Source: Actinomycetota bacterium
GTDB taxonomy: Bacteria; Actinomycetota; Actinomycetes; Streptosporangiales; Streptosporangiaceae
Length of the DNA stretch: 17,149 bases
NCBI GenBank assembly: GCA_003541285.1
Contig: DPMS01000553.1
Location: forward strand, 451 to 17,599
Reading direction: 5' to 3'
Of this stretch, positions 5,986 through 14,068 are shown in pieces. Below the pieces are notes generated by a model. It was not told where the DNA came from. It saw only the letters and a program-made list of their open reading frames with translations, and ran no database searches. A program made the translations under genes and the position numbers. Position 1 is the stretch's first letter, and every line of letters starts with the position of its first letter.

Positions 5986-7421
5986 CCTGGCGTACCGGCC
6001 CTGGCGCCCAGCGCCGCCACGATGAGCGGGCCCAGCGTGGTCACATCACCCGCACCCATGGTCAGGATGAGATCCCCCGGCCGCGCAATGTCCGCCAGCA
6101 GTGTGGGAGCGGCCTGGAAGTCAGGCAGGAAGACCGCCCGCCCGCCAGGCACGGCGCTGGCCACGAGATCGCCGGTCACACCAGGTTCGGGATCCTCACG
6201 CGCCGCGTAGACGTCCAGCACGACCACCTCGTCGGCCAGGCCGAGCGCCTCGCCGAACTCGGCGGCGAAGATCCTGGTACGGCTGAACAGGTGAGGCTGG
6301 AAGATCGCGATGACCCGCCCGCCGCCGCGGATGTCGCGCGCCGCCCGCAGATCGGCGGCAATCTCGGTGGGGTGATGGGCGTAGCTGTCCAGCACCAGCA
6401 CTCCCGCCGCCTCACCCTTGGGCTCCATCCTCCGGCGCGCGCCCCGGTAGGCAGCCAGCCCAGTGGCGATCTGCCCAGCGGGAAGACCGAGTTCGATAGC
6501 GGCGGCGTAGGCGGCAGTGGCGTTCAGCGCATTGTGACGGCCGGGGACGGCGACCTCCAGCCGCGCCACTGGCCGCACCCCGGACCCGGCCTCGGGTGCA
6601 CCGCTGACTTCCAGGCCCACGTTCATGCCGCGCGGTTGGACAGCGGTGATCCGGTAGTCGGCATCGTCCGCCTCGCCATAGGTCCGCACCCGGATCGGCA
6701 GCCCGGCGGCGGCCGCGGCGAGGGACCGTGCGCCAGGGTCGTCCGCGCACGCGACCAGCACACCGCCGGAAACGATCCGGCGGGTGAAGGCGGCGAAGGC
6801 GGCCTCTATCTCCGGCAGGCCGGCGTAGTTGTCCAGATGGTCGGCTTCCACGCCGGTGACGATCGCCACCTCCGGGGACAGCATGAGGAAGGAGCCGTCA
6901 CTCTCGTCCGCCTCGGCGACGAACACCTCCCCGGCTCCGTCCTGCGCGCCCAGCCCGGTCTCGGTGAGAATGCCGCCGATGACATAGCCGGGGTCAGCGC
7001 CGCAGTGCCGGAGCGCGGTGGTGAGCATCGACGTGGTGGTCGTCTTGCCATGCGTGCCGGCCACCGCCGCCCCGCGCCTGCCCAGCATCAGCGAGGCGAG
7101 CGCCGCCGCCCGGTGCAGGACCCGCAGCCCGCGGGCGTGCGCCTCGGCCAGTTCGGGGTTGCCGGAGCGGATCGCCGACGAGACGACGACCGTGTCGGAG
7201 CCGGCCACGTTGGCCGCGGCGTGCCCGACATGCACGTCGGCCCCGAGGGTGGCCAGCGAGGCTAGCAGGTCGCTGCCGGCCGAGTCGCTGCCCGACACCG
7301 TCACCCCACGCGCGATCATGATGCGGGCGATCCCGGACATGCCGGCGCCACCGATACCGGTGAAGTGCACCCGGCCGAGTTCGGCCAGCGGAACCGGGGC
7401 AACCGGTGTGACCAGTCCCAC
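5982..7421 (-). CDS. murC: MurC, UDP-N-acetylmuramate--L-alanine ligase
   Basis: The product (479 aa) adds L-alanine to UDP-MurNAc with ATP in the cytoplasm, the first peptide step of peptidoglycan synthesis. The N-terminal nucleotide-sugar domain carries VHFTGIGGAGMSGIARIM (about 18-35). The ATP P-loop AGTHGKTTTT is at 121-130. The central domain has EADESDGSF and VTGVEADHLDNY, and the C-terminal domain has DSYAHHPTEI and FQPHLFSRT. Length is normal. The start is GTG at 7419-7421 with GGTGAG a few bases upstream. murG ends 39 bp upstream and ftsQ overlaps its stop by four bases. In Streptomyces murC lies outside the cluster, whereas mycobacteria and Frankia keep it here, so this order resembles the latter. 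Confidence 0.98.
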   Translation of the reverse strand: MGLVTPVAPVPLAELGRVHFTGIGGAGMSGIARIMIARGVTVSGSDSAGSDLLASLATLGADVHVGHAAANVAGSDTVVVSSAIRSGNPELAEAHARGLRVLHRAAALASLMLGRRGAAVAGTHGKTTTTSMLTTALRHCGADPGYVIGGILTETGLGAQDGAGEVFVAEADESDGSFLMLSPEVAIVTGVEADHLDNYAGLPEIEAAFAAFTRRIVSGGVLVACADDPGARSLAAAAAGLPIRVRTYGEADDADYRITAVQPRGMNVGLEVSGAPEAGSGVRPVARLEVAVPGRHNALNATAAYAAAIELGLPAGQIATGLAAYRGARRRMEPKGEAAGVLVLDSYAHHPTEIAADLRAARDIRGGGRVIAIFQPHLFSRTRIFAAEFGEALGLADEVVVLDVYAAREDPEPGVTGDLVASAVPGGRAVFLPDFQAAPTLLADIARPGDLILTMGAGDVTTLGPLIVAALGARAGTPG

Positions 7422-7460
7422 TTCAGCTCACCGGGCCCAGGCCGGGGCGGGGGGCTCCCC

Positions 7461-8546
7461 TCACCGCCGGCCCCGTATGACGTCCAGCACCTCGGCCGCC
7501 AGCCACTCGTCGCTGTCCCTGGCCCCCATCTCCGATGCGGCCTCGGACATGGCCGCGACCAGGTCCGGATCGAGCAGGATCGGCACCAGGACGTCGCGGA
7601 TCCATTCCGGGGTCAGCGCCGCGTCGTCGATGATGAGCCCACCCCCGGCGCGCTCAATGGGCAGCGCGTTCAGCCGTTGCTCGCCATTGCCGTGCGGCAG
7701 CGGGACATACGCCGCGGGCAGGCCCACCGCGGTGAGTTCGGCACAGGTCATCGCCCCGCTGCGGCACAGCGCGAAGTCGGCCGCGGCATAGGCGAGATCC
7801 ATCCGGTCCACATACGGGAGGGTGATGTAGGGCGTGTTACCTGGGGGCATGCGCACCTCGATGCCGCTGCGCGGGCCGAGGATGTGCAGCACCTGGATAC
7901 CCGCCCCACGGATCCAGTCGGCGGCATCCAGCACCGCGAAGTTCAGCGACCGGGCGCCCTGGGACCCGCCGGTGACCAGCAGGACAGGCAGGTCGGGGCG
8001 GAGCCCGAAATGCTCGCGCGCCTTGTCTCCGAGGGCCAGCCGGTCCAGGCCGGCGATCTCCCGCCGCAGCGGGATGCCGATGCAGGTGGCGTACCGCAGT
8101 TTGGTAGTCGGGTGGGCGGTGAACACGTGCCGGGTGAACAGGGCGCCGATCCGGTTGGCAAGCCCCGGCCGCACGTTCGCGTCGTGCACCACGATCGGCA
8201 CGTGGCGGCGCCGGGCCGCCAGATAGGCGGGGGGGGCCACGTAACCGCCGAACCCGACCAGCACCTCGGCCCTGGCCCGGTCCAGCACATCCGCCGCGGC
8301 CCTGACCGCGCCGGCCAGCCGGCCGGGCACCGACAGCAGCTGGGGGGTGAGCTTGCGGGGCAGCGGGACCGCCGGGATCAGCGCGAGTTCATACCCCCGC
8401 AACGGGACCAGCCTGGTCTCCAGGCCGCGCTCGGTGCCCAGGCAGGTGATGGGAATGCCGGGCTCCGCCCTCCGCAGCGCATCCGCGAGCGCCAGGGCCG
8501 GCTCGATATGACCAGCAGTGCCGCCACCGGCAAGTACCACGCTCAT
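7461..8546 (-). CDS. murG: MurG, undecaprenyl-PP-MurNAc-pentapeptide GlcNAc transferase
   Basis: The product (361 aa) converts lipid I to lipid II on the inner face of the membrane, using UDP-GlcNAc. It begins MSVVLAGGGTAGHIEPALAL, the glycine-rich lipid-binding loop. Further motifs are LVGFGGYVAPPAYLAA, HDANVRPGLANRIGALF, LVTGGSQGARSLN and, in the UDP-GlcNAc site, CRSGAMTCAELTAVGLP with PLPHGNGEQRLNA. The frame stays open upstream to 9320, through ftsW, but that extension is only Arg/Pro-rich shadow. The start at 8544-8546 is fixed by GAGGAGG 8 bases upstream and by family alignment. ftsW ends 53 bp upstream. Confidence 0.98.
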   Translation of the reverse strand: MSVVLAGGGTAGHIEPALALADALRRAEPGIPITCLGTERGLETRLVPLRGYELALIPAVPLPRKLTPQLLSVPGRLAGAVRAAADVLDRARAEVLVGFGGYVAPPAYLAARRRHVPIVVHDANVRPGLANRIGALFTRHVFTAHPTTKLRYATCIGIPLRREIAGLDRLALGDKAREHFGLRPDLPVLLVTGGSQGARSLNFAVLDAADWIRGAGIQVLHILGPRSGIEVRMPPGNTPYITLPYVDRMDLAYAAADFALCRSGAMTCAELTAVGLPAAYVPLPHGNGEQRLNALPIERAGGGLIIDDAALTPEWIRDVLVPILLDPDLVAAMSEAASEMGARDSDEWLAAEVLDVIRGRR

Positions 8547-8554
8547 CGCCAGGG

Positions 8555-8561
8555 CCTCCTC
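8555..8561 (-). promoter_or_regulatory. Ribosome binding site of murG
   Basis: GAGGAGG sits 8 bases before the ATG at 8544-8546. It decides the start against the much longer open frame that runs back through ftsW. Confidence 0.85.
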
Positions 8562-8599
8562 GTTCACAGGCTGCGTGCCGCCCAGAGCTATCCCGGCTC

Positions 8600-9925
8600 T
8601 TACTCGCGCCGGCGGTCCAGGCTCAGCCAGCTTAGGGCGCGGCGTGCGGCGCCGGGACCAGCAGCGGCAAGTGCCTGCCTGGCACCGGGTTCCGCCTTCG
8701 CGAACGACATCAGCATGCCAAGCGTCACCATCGTCACCAGCAGCGACGACAGGCCGGAGGAGACCAGCGGGAGCGGGACGCCGGTGATCGGCAGCAATCC
8801 CAGCACGGCCGCGATGTTCACCATGGCCTGCACCACGATCCACGCGGTGGCGCCGGCCGCGGCGAGCCGCACGAACGTGTCCTGCGCCCGGCGGGCGATC
8901 CTCAGTCCGGCGAACGCCAGGCCGCCGTACAGCACCGACACGCACAGGGTGCCGATCAGGCCCAGTTCCTCGCCGAGGATGGCGAAGATGAAGTCGGTCG
9001 TGTCGTTGGGCACGTAGCCCCACTTCTGCCTGCTGGCGCCGAGGCCCACCCCGAACCAGCCGCCGGACCCGACCGCCCACTTGCCCTGGATGCTCTGCAT
9101 GTCCGGGCCGTTCGGGAGCCCCTGCGGGTGCCAGAACATGCTCAGCCGCTCGAACCGGTACGGGGCGACGACGATCAGGATCAGCAGCACCAGGCCGATC
9201 ATGGCCAGGATGCCCAGGTACAGCCGGGCCGGGGTGCCGATCACCCACAGCAGCGCCAGGAAGATGACCAGCATGAGGAAGGTCGTGCCGAGGTCGTCCC
9301 CGAGCATCACCAGCATGCACAGCGCGCCTGCCCCGGGCAGCAGCGGGATCAGCAGATGCCGCCAGTCGTCGAGCTGGCCGAGCTTCTCCTTGCGTGCGAG
9401 CAGGTCAGCGGCCCACAGCAGGAAGGCGAGTTTGGCGAGCTCGGACGGCTGGAAAGGGAACGGGCCGATCTGCAGTTCGCGGGTGACGCCCCCGGACTTA
9501 GTGCCGATGATCGGGACCAGCAGCAGCCCCAGGATGGCGACGAACATCAGCGGATATGCGGCGGCGCGGAAGACGCCGGTCGAGGACCGGGCCGCGAGCC
9601 ACATGCAGGGCAGGCCCAGCCCCACCCCCAGCAGCTGGTGCTGGAAGCCTGAATACGGCGGCGCTCCCTGGTCCAGCTGGTAGACCGAGGAGGTCGACAG
9701 CACCATCACCAGCCCCAGCGCGAGCAGCAGCGTGCTGATGCCCAGGATCAGGTAGTAGGAGATCAGCGGCCGGTCGAGCATCGCGAGCAGGCTCACGGGC
9801 CGGTCGCCCGCAGTGCCGGGCTCAGGCGGCGGGCTCTGGCCGGGCCGCGCCGCCCTCTTCCGCGTGCCGGGCCGGGCCACCCTCCCCCGCCTGCCTGGCC
9901 GTGCCGCTTCCTCGACTCGGTCCAT
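8600..9925 (-). CDS. ftsW: FtsW, SEDS-family septal peptidoglycan glycosyltransferase
   Basis: The product (441 aa) polymerises lipid II at the septum together with FtsI. About ten hydrophobic segments span residues 55-410. Family motifs are GPFPFQPSELAKLAFLLW (154-171), GDDLGTT (209-215), GVGLGASRQKWGYVPND (292-308) followed by TTDFIFAILGEELG, whose Asp (about 311) aligns with the catalytic Asp of SEDS enzymes, and GLLPITGVPLPLVSSGLSSL (376-395). The last is a variant of the common SYGGSS ending. Residues 1-45 form an Arg/Pro-rich cytoplasmic tail; M48 or M50 are alternative starts, and the annotated ATG has no strong ribosome site. mraY ends 85 bp upstream, where murD is usually found. Confidence 0.96.
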   Translation of the reverse strand: MDRVEEAARPGRRGRVARPGTRKRAARPGQSPPPEPGTAGDRPVSLLAMLDRPLISYYLILGISTLLLALGLVMVLSTSSVYQLDQGAPPYSGFQHQLLGVGLGLPCMWLAARSSTGVFRAAAYPLMFVAILGLLLVPIIGTKSGGVTRELQIGPFPFQPSELAKLAFLLWAADLLARKEKLGQLDDWRHLLIPLLPGAGALCMLVMLGDDLGTTFLMLVIFLALLWVIGTPARLYLGILAMIGLVLLILIVVAPYRFERLSMFWHPQGLPNGPDMQSIQGKWAVGSGGWFGVGLGASRQKWGYVPNDTTDFIFAILGEELGLIGTLCVSVLYGGLAFAGLRIARRAQDTFVRLAAAGATAWIVVQAMVNIAAVLGLLPITGVPLPLVSSGLSSLLVTMVTLGMLMSFAKAEPGARQALAAAGPGAARRALSWLSLDRRRE

Positions 9926-10010
9926 GATCCCAGTGTCCGGGCTGAGCGGCCTGATCAGCGGGACATCGGGCGCGTGTCGCGCATGAGCACGACGGCAGGC
10001 CCGTTCCTGC

Positions 10011-11072
10011 TCACTTCGGGATCCATTCCACGTAGAAGATGCTGAGGCCGAGCCCCACGAACAGCCCGGCGATGAGCCAGAACCTGATCACGATCGTGGT
10101 CTCGGCCCAGCCGAGCAACTCGAAGTGATGCTGCAAGGGCGCCATCCGGAACACCCGCCGCCCGGTCAGCTTGAACGAGCCCACCTGGATGATCACCGAC
10201 AGCGCGATCACCACGAACAGGCCGCCGAGAATGGCCAGCAGCAGCTGGGTCTTCGTGCAGACGGCCAGGCCCGCCAGCACCCCGCCGAGCGCCAGCGACC
10301 CGGTGTCACCCATGAAGATGCGGGCCGGTGGCGCGTTCCACCACAGGAAGCCGAAACAGGCGCCGAGGACAGCGGAGGCGACCACGGCCAGGTCCAGCGG
10401 GTCGCGCACCGCGTAGCAGTGCGGGGCCAGGAAGCTGGTGCAGTCGTTGCGCAGTTGCCAGTTGCCGATCAGCACGTAGGCGGCGAGCACCAGGCACGCG
10501 GCGCCGGTCGCCAGCCCGTCCAGGCCGTCGGTGAGGTTCACGGCGTTCGACGTGCCCGCGATGAGGATGACGATCCACAGCACGAACGGGGCCAGCCCGA
10601 GCGTGGGGCCGAAGTCCCGCAGGAACGAGATGTGCAGGTCGGCAGGCGTTATGTCGTACCCATCCGCGAACCGGGGCACCACCACCAGCGCGGCGAACAC
10701 CGCGCCGACCACCGCCTGGCCGGCCAGCTTGGCACTGCTGCGCAGGCCCAGGCTGCGCTGCTTGTAGATCTTGATGAAGTCGTCGATGAAACCGACCACG
10801 CCCAGGCCAGCCATCAGCATCATCACGAGCAGCCCGGAGACCGAGGGCACCTGCGCGAAGGCGAGATTGCCCACGAAGTACCCGGCGAGGGAGGCGATCA
10901 CGATCACCGTCCCGCCCATGGTGGGCGTGCCACGCTTGGTGGCGTGCCCGGCTGGGCCCTCCTCCCTGATCGCCTGGCCGTATCCACGCCGGGTGAAGAC
11001 CTTGATCGCCAGCGGCGTGCCGAACAGCGCCAGGAGCAAGGCGACCCCGCCCGCCACCAGGATGGATTTCAC
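10011..11072 (-). CDS. mraY: MraY, phospho-MurNAc-pentapeptide transferase
   Basis: The product (353 aa) transfers phospho-MurNAc-pentapeptide to undecaprenyl phosphate, giving lipid I. It is an integral membrane protein with about ten helices. Visible motifs are KRGTPTMGG (46-54), GFIDDFIKIYKQRSLGLRSS (94-113) with the Mg-binding DD at 97-98, NAVNLTDGLDGLA (176-188), FMGDTGSLALGG (253-264) and APLQHHFELLGWAE (311-324) with the paired histidines. An outer loop holds two cysteines (C211, C219). The GTG start overlaps the murF stop by four bases (GTGA). The length matches the family exactly. Confidence 0.98.
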   Translation of the reverse strand: MKSILVAGGVALLLALFGTPLAIKVFTRRGYGQAIREEGPAGHATKRGTPTMGGTVIVIASLAGYFVGNLAFAQVPSVSGLLVMMLMAGLGVVGFIDDFIKIYKQRSLGLRSSAKLAGQAVVGAVFAALVVVPRFADGYDITPADLHISFLRDFGPTLGLAPFVLWIVILIAGTSNAVNLTDGLDGLATGAACLVLAAYVLIGNWQLRNDCTSFLAPHCYAVRDPLDLAVVASAVLGACFGFLWWNAPPARIFMGDTGSLALGGVLAGLAVCTKTQLLLAILGGLFVVIALSVIIQVGSFKLTGRRVFRMAPLQHHFELLGWAETTIVIRFWLIAGLFVGLGLSIFYVEWIPK

Positions 11073-12457
11073 TGCCCGGCCTCCCCGGTCAGCGCCAGCG
11101 CCACCCGTTCCAGCCCGGCCGACCTGGACGCCTTGACCAGCACCGCGTCCCCCGGCCGCAGGAGTGCGCCCAGTGCCTCCACCGCGCTGCCCACATCAGG
11201 CACCGCGAGCAGTTCCCCCCGCCACGAGCGTTCTGCCTTGGCCCCGGCGAGGATCGGCGAAGCGTCCTCGCCGACCACGATGAGGCCCTCGACGCCCGCC
11301 TGCGCGGCCAGCCTGCCCACTTCCTCGTGCTGCGCCCACGACTCGCCGCCCAGCTCGTACATGGGGCCGAGCACCGCGTATGCCCGCCGCCCGGCTGCCA
11401 TGGCCGCCAGGGTCCCGATCGCGGCGGCCATCGCCTCCGGGTTGGCGTTATAGGCGTCGTTGATCACGGTCACCCCGTCCGGCCGCTGCGTGACTTCCAT
11501 CCGCCATCTGCTCCGGGCGGTAGCCGTGGACAGCCCAGCGGCGGCCGCGGCCACATCCAGCCCCAGCTCGCACGCCAGGGCCGCTGCGGCCAGCGCGTTG
11601 ACCACGTTGTGCTCGCCGAACAGGCGCAGCCGCACCGGAGCCGAGCCTTCCGGCGCGACCAGCGTGAATTCTGGCCTGCCCTGCTCGTCCAGCCGCACGT
11701 CCTGCGCCCTCACCATCGCCTGCGGCCCGGTGCCGAACGTCACCACCCGGGCCGCCGTCCGCTGCGCCATCGCCAGCACATGCGGGTCATCGGCGTTCAG
11801 CAGTGCCACGCCGTGCGCGGGCAAGGCGGCGGGCAGCTCACCTTTGGCGCGTGCCACCTCCGCCAGGCCGCCGAACTCGCCCGCGTGCGCGTAGGCGACC
11901 CGCAGCACCACGCCGAGCGCCGGCGGTGCGACCTCGCACAGGGCCGCGATATGCCCGGCGCCACGCGCCGACAGTTCCAGCACCAGGTACCGCGTGTCGG
12001 CGGCGGCACGCAGCACGGTCAGCGGATGACCGATCTCATTGTTGAAAGAACCTTGCGGCGCGATGGTGTGCCCCAGTGGCTCGATCAGCTGAGCCGCCAG
12101 GTCCTTCGTGGTGGTCTTACCGACCGAGCCGGTGATCCCGGCGATGGCCAGGCCTGGCAGGCGGTCCACGACCGTCCTGGCGAGCCGGGCCATCGCGGCC
12201 GGCACGTCGGTCACGATGAGCGTGGGCGCGTCTGTCGGGCGGCTGGCCAGGACAGCGACCGAGCCGGCCGCCACCGCGGCCGCCGCGAAATCATGCCCGT
12301 CCGCCCGCTGCCCGGGCAGGGCCGCGAACAGCGAGCCGGGCCCGGCGGCGCGCGAGTCGATCACCACCGAGTCCGCCACTACGGCGCCGGGGTCGGGGAC
12401 CAGGTGCAGCCGCGCGCCGGTGATCTCGGCCACGGCCGCCAGCGAGAGCGGGATCAA
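11069..12457 (-). CDS. murF: MurF, UDP-MurNAc-tripeptide D-Ala-D-Ala ligase
   Basis: The product (462 aa from this start) adds D-Ala-D-Ala to UDP-MurNAc-tripeptide with ATP. I chose TTG at 12455-12457 because it gives MIPLSLAAVAEITGARL, matching the usual MurF N-terminus, and because TTGA overlaps the murE stop by four bases with a purine-rich GGAGGGGGAGGA immediately before it. A GTG at 12470-12472 would add five residues (GGGG-type) and is the alternative. The P-loop ITGSVGKTTTKD is at about 108-119. The central ligase domain has NEIGHP, LELSARGAGHIA and FGEHNVVNALAA, and the C-terminal domain has INDAYNANPEAM and VLGPMYELG. It is followed by mraY with a GTGA overlap. Confidence 0.96.
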   Translation of the reverse strand: MIPLSLAAVAEITGARLHLVPDPGAVVADSVVIDSRAAGPGSLFAALPGQRADGHDFAAAAVAAGSVAVLASRPTDAPTLIVTDVPAAMARLARTVVDRLPGLAIAGITGSVGKTTTKDLAAQLIEPLGHTIAPQGSFNNEIGHPLTVLRAAADTRYLVLELSARGAGHIAALCEVAPPALGVVLRVAYAHAGEFGGLAEVARAKGELPAALPAHGVALLNADDPHVLAMAQRTAARVVTFGTGPQAMVRAQDVRLDEQGRPEFTLVAPEGSAPVRLRLFGEHNVVNALAAAALACELGLDVAAAAAGLSTATARSRWRMEVTQRPDGVTVINDAYNANPEAMAAAIGTLAAMAAGRRAYAVLGPMYELGGESWAQHEEVGRLAAQAGVEGLIVVGEDASPILAGAKAERSWRGELLAVPDVGSAVEALGALLRPGDAVLVKASRSAGLERVALALTGEAGQ

Positions 12458-14049
12458 TCCTCCCCCTCCCACGGCCGCTCCCCCTCGTCAGGGGCAGGCA
12501 GCCCATGGTGGCGCATGATTGCCGCACCCGCCACCTCGCGGTCGTCGAAGGGAATCACCGACCGGCCGACATACTGACCACGCTCATGCCCCTTGCCCGC
12601 CACCACGACGACGTCTCCCTTGGCGGCCATGGCGATAGCCAGGCCGATCGCCGCCGCCCGGTCCGGCTCGATGATCAGGCGTGCCCGCTGCGCGTCCGGC
12701 ACCGTGAGCACCCCCGCCAGCATCTCCGCCAGTATGGCCAGTGGATCCTCCGAGCGCGGGTTGTCACTGGTGAGAATCGCCACGTCGGCCAGGCGAACCG
12801 CAGCGGCGCCCATCAGCGGCCGCTTGGCCCTGTCCCGCTCCCCGCCGCAGCCCAGCACGATGGTCAGCCGGCCGCCCGTCACCGGACGCAAGGCCGTCAG
12901 CACGGCCTCTACCGCGCCTGGCTTGTGAGAATAGTCCACCAGCACAGTGAAGTCCTGGCCTGCCTCGACCCGCTCCAGCCGGCCGGGCACCCCGGGACAG
13001 GCGGCCACCCCGGACACTGCCGTCGCCGGATGAACCCCGGCCTCCACCAGCGCCACGATCGCCCCCAGGGCGTTCGCGACGTTGTAAGGCCCGGGCAAGG
13101 CGACGGCGGCGTCCGCCTCCACCCCACCGGGCCCGATGATGCGGAACGTGCTGCCATCGGCACCGCACCGCACATCGGCGGCCCGCCAGTCGGCGGCCGG
13201 ATCACCGTTGGCCGAGAAGGTGGTGACCGGGATCGGCGCGGACTCCGCGAGCTGACGGCCGTAGGGGTCGTCGGCGTTCACCACCCCCACCCGGGTGTAG
13301 CCGGGCGTGAACAGCGTGGCCTTCGCGGCGAAGTACTCGTCGAGATTGCCGTGGAAGTCCAGATGGTCCTGCGAGAGATTGGTGAAGACGGCAACGTCAT
13401 AGGAAGTGCCGAGGACGCGGCCGAGCGCCAGCGCATGGCTGGACACCTCCATCGCGGCGGCGGTGACGCCACGGGCGGCCATGAGCGCGAACAGTGCCTG
13501 CAGGTCGGTCGCCTCCGGGGTGGTGAGCCGGCTCTCCGCGGTGGCGTCGCCCACCCGGATCTCCACCCCGCCCGCCAGCCCGGTGAGGTGGCCGGCCCGC
13601 CGCAGCCCGGATTCCAGCAGGTAGCTGCTGGTGGTCTTGCCGCTGGTCCCGGTCACGCCAATGAGCAGCAGTCTTCTGGAAGGATGCCGGTACACCCAGT
13701 CCGCGACCTCCCCGAGCCTCGCCCGGGGATCGGCGACCACGAAGACGGGCAGCCCGCACCGCCGCGCCTCGGACCGCCCGGCGGGATCGGTGAGCACCGC
13801 CACCGCGCCGGCTCCTGCCGCCTCCAGGCAGAACTGCGCACCGTGGTGATGCTCACCCGGCAACGCGGCATACAGGTCACCCGGCCGGACCCGGCGCGAG
13901 TCGTGCGTGACGCCTGACACCATCAGCGGCCCATCGGGCCCGGTGAACGGGTCAGGCCCGGCGTGGGCGGCCGTGGCCACGCCAAGCATTTCGGCCAGAC
14001 CGGACAGTGGCCGTCCGGGGGCGTCAGGTGGACGCGGATCCGCAAGCAC
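12454..14049 (-). CDS. murE: MurE, UDP-MurNAc-tripeptide synthetase (diaminopimelate-adding)
   Basis: The product (531 aa) adds the third stem-peptide residue. The N-terminal domain has VTHDSRRVRPGDLYAALPG (47-65). The P-loop GVTGTSGKTTSSYLLE is at 131-146, with TTPEATDLQ, MEVSSHAL and FTNLSQDHLDFHG after it. The C-terminal domain has VDYSHKPGAVEAVL, GCGGERDRAKRP and the substrate-selecting motif DNPR (429-432). DNPR indicates diaminopimelate rather than lysine; it does not separate the meso from the LL isomer. The start is GTG at 14047-14049, 19 bp after ftsI, without a strong Shine-Dalgarno. About 30 extra N-terminal residues precede the family core, as is common in actinobacteria. Confidence 0.97.
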   Translation of the reverse strand: MLADPRPPDAPGRPLSGLAEMLGVATAAHAGPDPFTGPDGPLMVSGVTHDSRRVRPGDLYAALPGEHHHGAQFCLEAAGAGAVAVLTDPAGRSEARRCGLPVFVVADPRARLGEVADWVYRHPSRRLLLIGVTGTSGKTTSSYLLESGLRRAGHLTGLAGGVEIRVGDATAESRLTTPEATDLQALFALMAARGVTAAAMEVSSHALALGRVLGTSYDVAVFTNLSQDHLDFHGNLDEYFAAKATLFTPGYTRVGVVNADDPYGRQLAESAPIPVTTFSANGDPAADWRAADVRCGADGSTFRIIGPGGVEADAAVALPGPYNVANALGAIVALVEAGVHPATAVSGVAACPGVPGRLERVEAGQDFTVLVDYSHKPGAVEAVLTALRPVTGGRLTIVLGCGGERDRAKRPLMGAAAVRLADVAILTSDNPRSEDPLAILAEMLAGVLTVPDAQRARLIIEPDRAAAIGLAIAMAAKGDVVVVAGKGHERGQYVGRSVIPFDDREVAGAAIMRHHGLPAPDEGERPWEGED

Positions 14050-14068
14050 GGGCCGAGGCTACCGCTGA

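Noticed and set aside
5730..7265. Long plus-strand frames opposite murC/ftsQ, and similar ones at 491-1516, 3345-4847, 7365-9017, 10125-11453 and 12505-13917
   Set aside because: They are mirror shadows of high-GC genes: His/Arg/Gly/Pro-rich translations without domains, each opposite a gene with clear family motifs.
8547..9320. Long N-terminal extension of the murG frame (619 codons in all)
   Set aside because: It lies over ftsW in another frame, is Arg/Pro/Gly-rich with no family motif, and murG has a clear start and ribosome site at 8546.
9926..10010. Possible murD remnant or promoter in the mraY-ftsW gap
   Set aside because: No MurD-like peptide in any frame and no credible -35/-10 pair; only a short weak GCGC inverted repeat.
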